From: an uncultured Ruminococcus sp. | GTDB taxonomy: Bacteria; Bacillota; Clostridia; Oscillospirales; Acutalibacteraceae | Assembly (NCBI GenBank): GCA_900539465.1 | Contig: UQCF01000001.1 | Span: 248,001 to 312,000 of the forward strand | Direction of reading: 5' to 3' | DNA length: 64,000 nt | Shown here: positions 61,542 through 64,000 of the stretch, one piece after another | Layout of the letters: each line of letters begins with the position of its first letter | Numbering within the stretch: the first letter of the stretch is position 1 | Notes under the pieces: model-generated | What the model saw: the letters and a program-made list of their open reading frames with translations, nothing else | What the model was told of the DNA's origin: nothing | Database searches by the model: none | Made by a program: the position numbers and the translations under genes

Positions 61542-62705
61542 TTATGCGCTTATTACTTCTTTTAATATCTCTATACCTTTTTTAAGCTCGGCCATGGGGA
61601 TATTGAGAGCCGGCAAAAGCCTTACCTTATCCTTGGCAGTGAGCACGAGCACTCCCCTGTTAAGGCACTCTTTGAGTATCGCCTTGGCGTCCTTTTTTGT
61701 TTTGATGCCGAGCATAAGACCCATGCCGCTGATGCCCTCAACGCCGTCAAGGTCTTTAAGCTCCGAAATAATATATTCGCTCTTTTCTTTAACAGACTTC
61801 AAAAGCTCATCGTCTATTCTGCCGAATACATTTAATGCGCCTGCGGCACAAACGGGATTACCGCCGAAGGTTGAGCCGTGATCGCCTGCGGTTAAAATAT
61901 CTTTAACCTTTTCGCCGAGAACCGCCGCGCCTATCGGCAGTCCGCCGCCGAGACCCTTTGCGGTTGTGAATATATCGGGCTGTATGCCGTAATTCATAAA
62001 GCTGTAAAGGCATCCGCTTCTGCCGTTGCCTGTCTGAACCTCATCAATTATAAGAAGCATGTTTTTCTCGGTGCAAAGCTCTCTCGCATACTCGACATAA
62101 TCTTTGTCAAGAGCCATAACGCCGCCCTCGCCCTGTATAAGCTCCATCATAACGGCACAGCAGTCATTCTCTTCGCTGAGGCGCAAAAGCTCTTCTTTGT
62201 TATTTGCCTCGGCATACACGAAGCCGGGGGTAAAGGGACCGAAATCCTTATGAAAAACATCCTGCCCCGTTGCGGTGAGAGTTGTCACCGTTCTGCCGTG
62301 AAAGCTGTTTTTAAGGGTGATTATAACAGGGTTTTCAAAGCCCAAAACCTTATTGCCGTATTTGCGTGCGGTTTTTATGGCGCACTCGTTCGCCTCTGCA
62401 CCCGAATTGCCGAAAAAGACTTTTTTCATATTAGTCCTCTCGCAAATCTGCTTTGCGAGGTCTGCCTGCGGCTCGGTATAATAATAGTTTGACGTGTGCT
62501 GAAGCTTTGTGAGCTGTGAAGTAACGGCACTCACCCACTCATCGTCTGCAATGCCGAAAATGTTAACAGCTATTCCGCTGCCGAGGTCTATATATTCTTT
62601 GCCCTCGCTGTCGCGCAATACAGAGCCTTTGCCGCTCACAAACTCAACAGGCAGTCTGCCGTATGTGTTTGCTATATATTCTTTATCTTTTGAAAAAATA
62701 TCCAT
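61542..62705 (-). CDS. argD: Acetylornithine aminotransferase ArgD
   Basis: 387 residues. PLP-dependent class-III aminotransferase that converts N-acetylglutamate semialdehyde to N-acetylornithine. Motifs: FGNSGAEANECAIK, SFHGRTVTTLTATG, LLIIDEVQTGNGRSG (PLP-ring Asp) and TTAKGLGGGLPIGA (PLP Lys). 12 bases after argB. Confidence 0.96.
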   Translation of the reverse strand: MDIFSKDKEYIANTYGRLPVEFVSGKGSVLRDSEGKEYIDLGSGIAVNIFGIADDEWVSAVTSQLTKLQHTSNYYYTEPQADLAKQICERTNMKKVFFGNSGAEANECAIKTARKYGNKVLGFENPVIITLKNSFHGRTVTTLTATGQDVFHKDFGPFTPGFVYAEANNKEELLRLSEENDCCAVMMELIQGEGGVMALDKDYVEYARELCTEKNMLLIIDEVQTGNGRSGCLYSFMNYGIQPDIFTTAKGLGGGLPIGAAVLGEKVKDILTAGDHGSTFGGNPVCAAGALNVFGRIDDELLKSVKEKSEYIISELKDLDGVEGISGMGLMLGIKTKKDAKAILKECLNRGVLVLTAKDKVRLLPALNIPMAELKKGIEILKEVISA

Positions 62706-62717
62706 ATAATCAGCCCC

Positions 62718-63611
62718 TTAATCAGAGAAAAAAGAATATTTATCTCTTACGCCGCGTTTGTTTGTGAACATTGTGCCGATACCTTCGTCTGTGAGCATCT
62801 CAATGATTATTGAGTGCTCTACCCTGCCGTCGATTATAAACACCTTTCCTACGCCGTTTTTGAGCGCGTCAACACAGCACTCAACCTTGGGAATCATTCC
62901 GCCGCAGATTATGCCGTCCTCTATCATTTTGGGGATTTCTTTTATATCCACCGACGCTATTAAAGACGAGGGGTCGTCCTTATCTTTTAAAAGACCCGAT
63001 ATGTCGGTCATGGAGATAAGCGTTTCGGCATTGAGCGAAGCGGCTATTTTTGACGCGGCAGTGTCTGCATTGACATTATAGGTATTGCCGTGCGTATCGC
63101 AGCCTACGGTAGAAATAACAGGAATATAGCCGTTATCAAGAACGTCAATTATCGGCTGCGGGTCAACATAGCTTATATCGCCGACGAAGCCCAGAGCCTT
63201 GTCCTTACACTTTGCCTGAATCATTCTGCCGTCTATACCGCTCAGACCTATCGCCTTGCCGCCCGCCTGACCTATGAGGCTGACAAGGTCTTTGTTGACC
63301 TTGCCGGCAAGCACCATCTGAACGACCTCAACGGTTTCTTCATCCGTAACTCTAAGACCGCCGACAAATTCGCTCTTTTTACCTATTTTGTTGAGCATTC
63401 CCGAAATTTCCGGCCCTCCACCGTGAACAAGCACAACCTTGATGCCGATAAGGTTCAAAAGAACCATATCGCGCATAACCGCCTGCTTGAGCGTTTCGTT
63501 GATCATGGCGTTGCCGCCGTATTTTATAACGCAAATTTTGCCCGTATATTTTTTTATGTACGGCAGCGCCTGCACAAGTATTTGTGCGCGCTGAGAATTG
63601 GTAAATTCCAT
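62718..63611 (-). CDS. argB: Acetylglutamate kinase ArgB
   Basis: 297 residues from MEFTNSQRAQ (63611); a longer frame from 63629 lacks a good ribosome site. Amino-acid-kinase fold with VIKYGGNAM, VLVHGGGPEI and NVNADTAASKIAASL. The N-terminal helix (QRAQILVQALPYIKKYTGK) is characteristic of arginine-sensitive, hexameric enzymes, so feedback inhibition by arginine is likely. Confidence 0.96.
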   Translation of the reverse strand: MEFTNSQRAQILVQALPYIKKYTGKICVIKYGGNAMINETLKQAVMRDMVLLNLIGIKVVLVHGGGPEISGMLNKIGKKSEFVGGLRVTDEETVEVVQMVLAGKVNKDLVSLIGQAGGKAIGLSGIDGRMIQAKCKDKALGFVGDISYVDPQPIIDVLDNGYIPVISTVGCDTHGNTYNVNADTAASKIAASLNAETLISMTDISGLLKDKDDPSSLIASVDIKEIPKMIEDGIICGGMIPKVECCVDALKNGVGKVFIIDGRVEHSIIIEMLTDEGIGTMFTNKRGVRDKYSFFSD

Positions 63612-63637
63612 TTTTGAAATCCCTTTCATGGCAAAGC

Positions 63638-64000
63638 TCAGGTTCTGTAATCGCCGTTTATTTTAACATAGTCGTATGTGAGGTCGCAGCCCCTTGCAAC
63701 AGCAAAATCACTGCCGCTTTTGAGGTCTATGAGTATTTCTATTTCATCGTTGAGAAGTATCTCTTTCGCCTTTTCTTCGCTGAAATCTACACCTGCGCCG
63801 TTTTGGCAAACGAGAATTTCGCCGCTTTTTGACTTGAAAGAAACATCTATTTTGTTAACGTCAACATCTGCTCCGCTGTATCCTATTGCACAAAGCACGC
63901 GCCCCCAGTTGGCGTCCGCGCCGAACATGGCCGCCTTTAAAAGAGTGGAGCAAACAACGGATTTTGCGACGGTTCTTGCGGTGGGCTTGTCCGAAGCGCC
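63638..64000 (-). CDS. argJ: Glutamate N-acetyltransferase ArgJ (C-terminal part; start beyond the window)
   Basis: 121 codons with the frame open at 64000. ArgJ transfers acetyl between N-acetylornithine and glutamate. The visible part has SDKPTARTVAKSVVCSTLLKAAMFGADANWGRVL (split: TARTVAKSVV, AAMFGADANWGR, CAIGYSG) and the C-terminal YDYVKINGDYRT, the classic ArgJ ending. First visible gene of argJ-argB-argD. Confidence 0.96.
   Translation of the reverse strand, partial: GASDKPTARTVAKSVVCSTLLKAAMFGADANWGRVLCAIGYSGADVDVNKIDVSFKSKSGEILVCQNGAGVDFSEEKAKEILLNDEIEILIDLKSGSDFAVARGCDLTYDYVKINGDYRT

Noticed and set aside
1..64000. CRISPR array or intact prophage
   Set aside because: I saw no regularly spaced short direct repeats with unique spacers, and no integrase, terminase, capsid or tail genes beyond the truncated minor-head-like frame.

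Overview
The window looks like a chromosomal segment of an anaerobic, spore-forming Firmicute of class Clostridia, probably an Oscillospirales/Ruminococcaceae-type gut bacterium. Pointers are Spo0A, a SpoVM-like 29-residue peptide, a GerW/YtfJ homologue, RemA, a PrkC/PrpC kinase-phosphatase pair in the Bacillus-type gene order, S-layer-homology domains, and no outer-membrane genes. Most genes lie on the minus strand and are densely packed, with stop/start overlaps and strong AGGAGG-type ribosome sites.

Layout. 1-1.8 kb: start of a division/cell-wall cluster (mraZ, rsmH, ftsL cut by the edge). 2.0-3.5 kb: a secreted metallophosphoesterase on the plus strand. 3.7-4.7 kb: an AT-rich island of small or broken genes with a HEXXH protein that looks like a phage-derived remnant. 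4.8-6.7 kb: a secreted SGNH hydrolase with S-layer repeats plus a 275-bp partial copy; a second, decayed trace lies near 11.3 kb. 6.8-11 kb: a two-gene 2-hydroxyacyl-CoA dehydratase activator set. 11.5 kb: tRNA-Leu(GAG). 11.7-15.7 kb: spermidine/putrescine ABC transporter potABCD. 15.9-17.7 kb: folD and a YdjC/ChbG deacetylase.

17.9-42.6 kb is one long minus-strand housekeeping run. Reading in the direction of transcription: FG-GAP lipoprotein, response regulator, sensor kinase, yqhQ, prmC, an M50 protease, scpA, scpB, a DUF2953 gene, gerW, a D,D-carboxypeptidase, rluB, a GNAT-like gene, yicC, remA, gmk, rpoZ, priA, def, fmt, a YugP-type peptidase, rsmB, rlmN, prpC, prkC, rsgA, thiN, a 51-aa membrane protein and spoVM. 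The second half reproduces the Bacillus yloC-to-spoVM order without coaBC and rpe. 42.8-50.6 kb holds an amidase, rpoD-dnaG-dgt, yigZ, rpmE, spo0A and a small membrane protein.

50.8-61.5 kb is the most unusual part. Two paralogous cassettes each encode a very large secreted protein followed at once by a 53-residue acidic peptide; the two peptides are identical at 30 of 53 positions. The large proteins share a C-terminal region of about 340 residues but have unrelated N-terminal architectures: InlB-type B-repeats in one, cysteine-knuckle and beta-helix-like repeats in the other. Between the cassettes sits a GHKL-kinase/LytTR-regulator pair. The divergent promoter region between the regulator and cassette 2 carries a perfect 13-bp direct repeat with 20-bp period, the form expected of a LytTR-type operator. 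I propose this as a regulated surface or signalling locus of undescribed type. The window ends with arginine biosynthesis genes (argD, argB, part of argJ).
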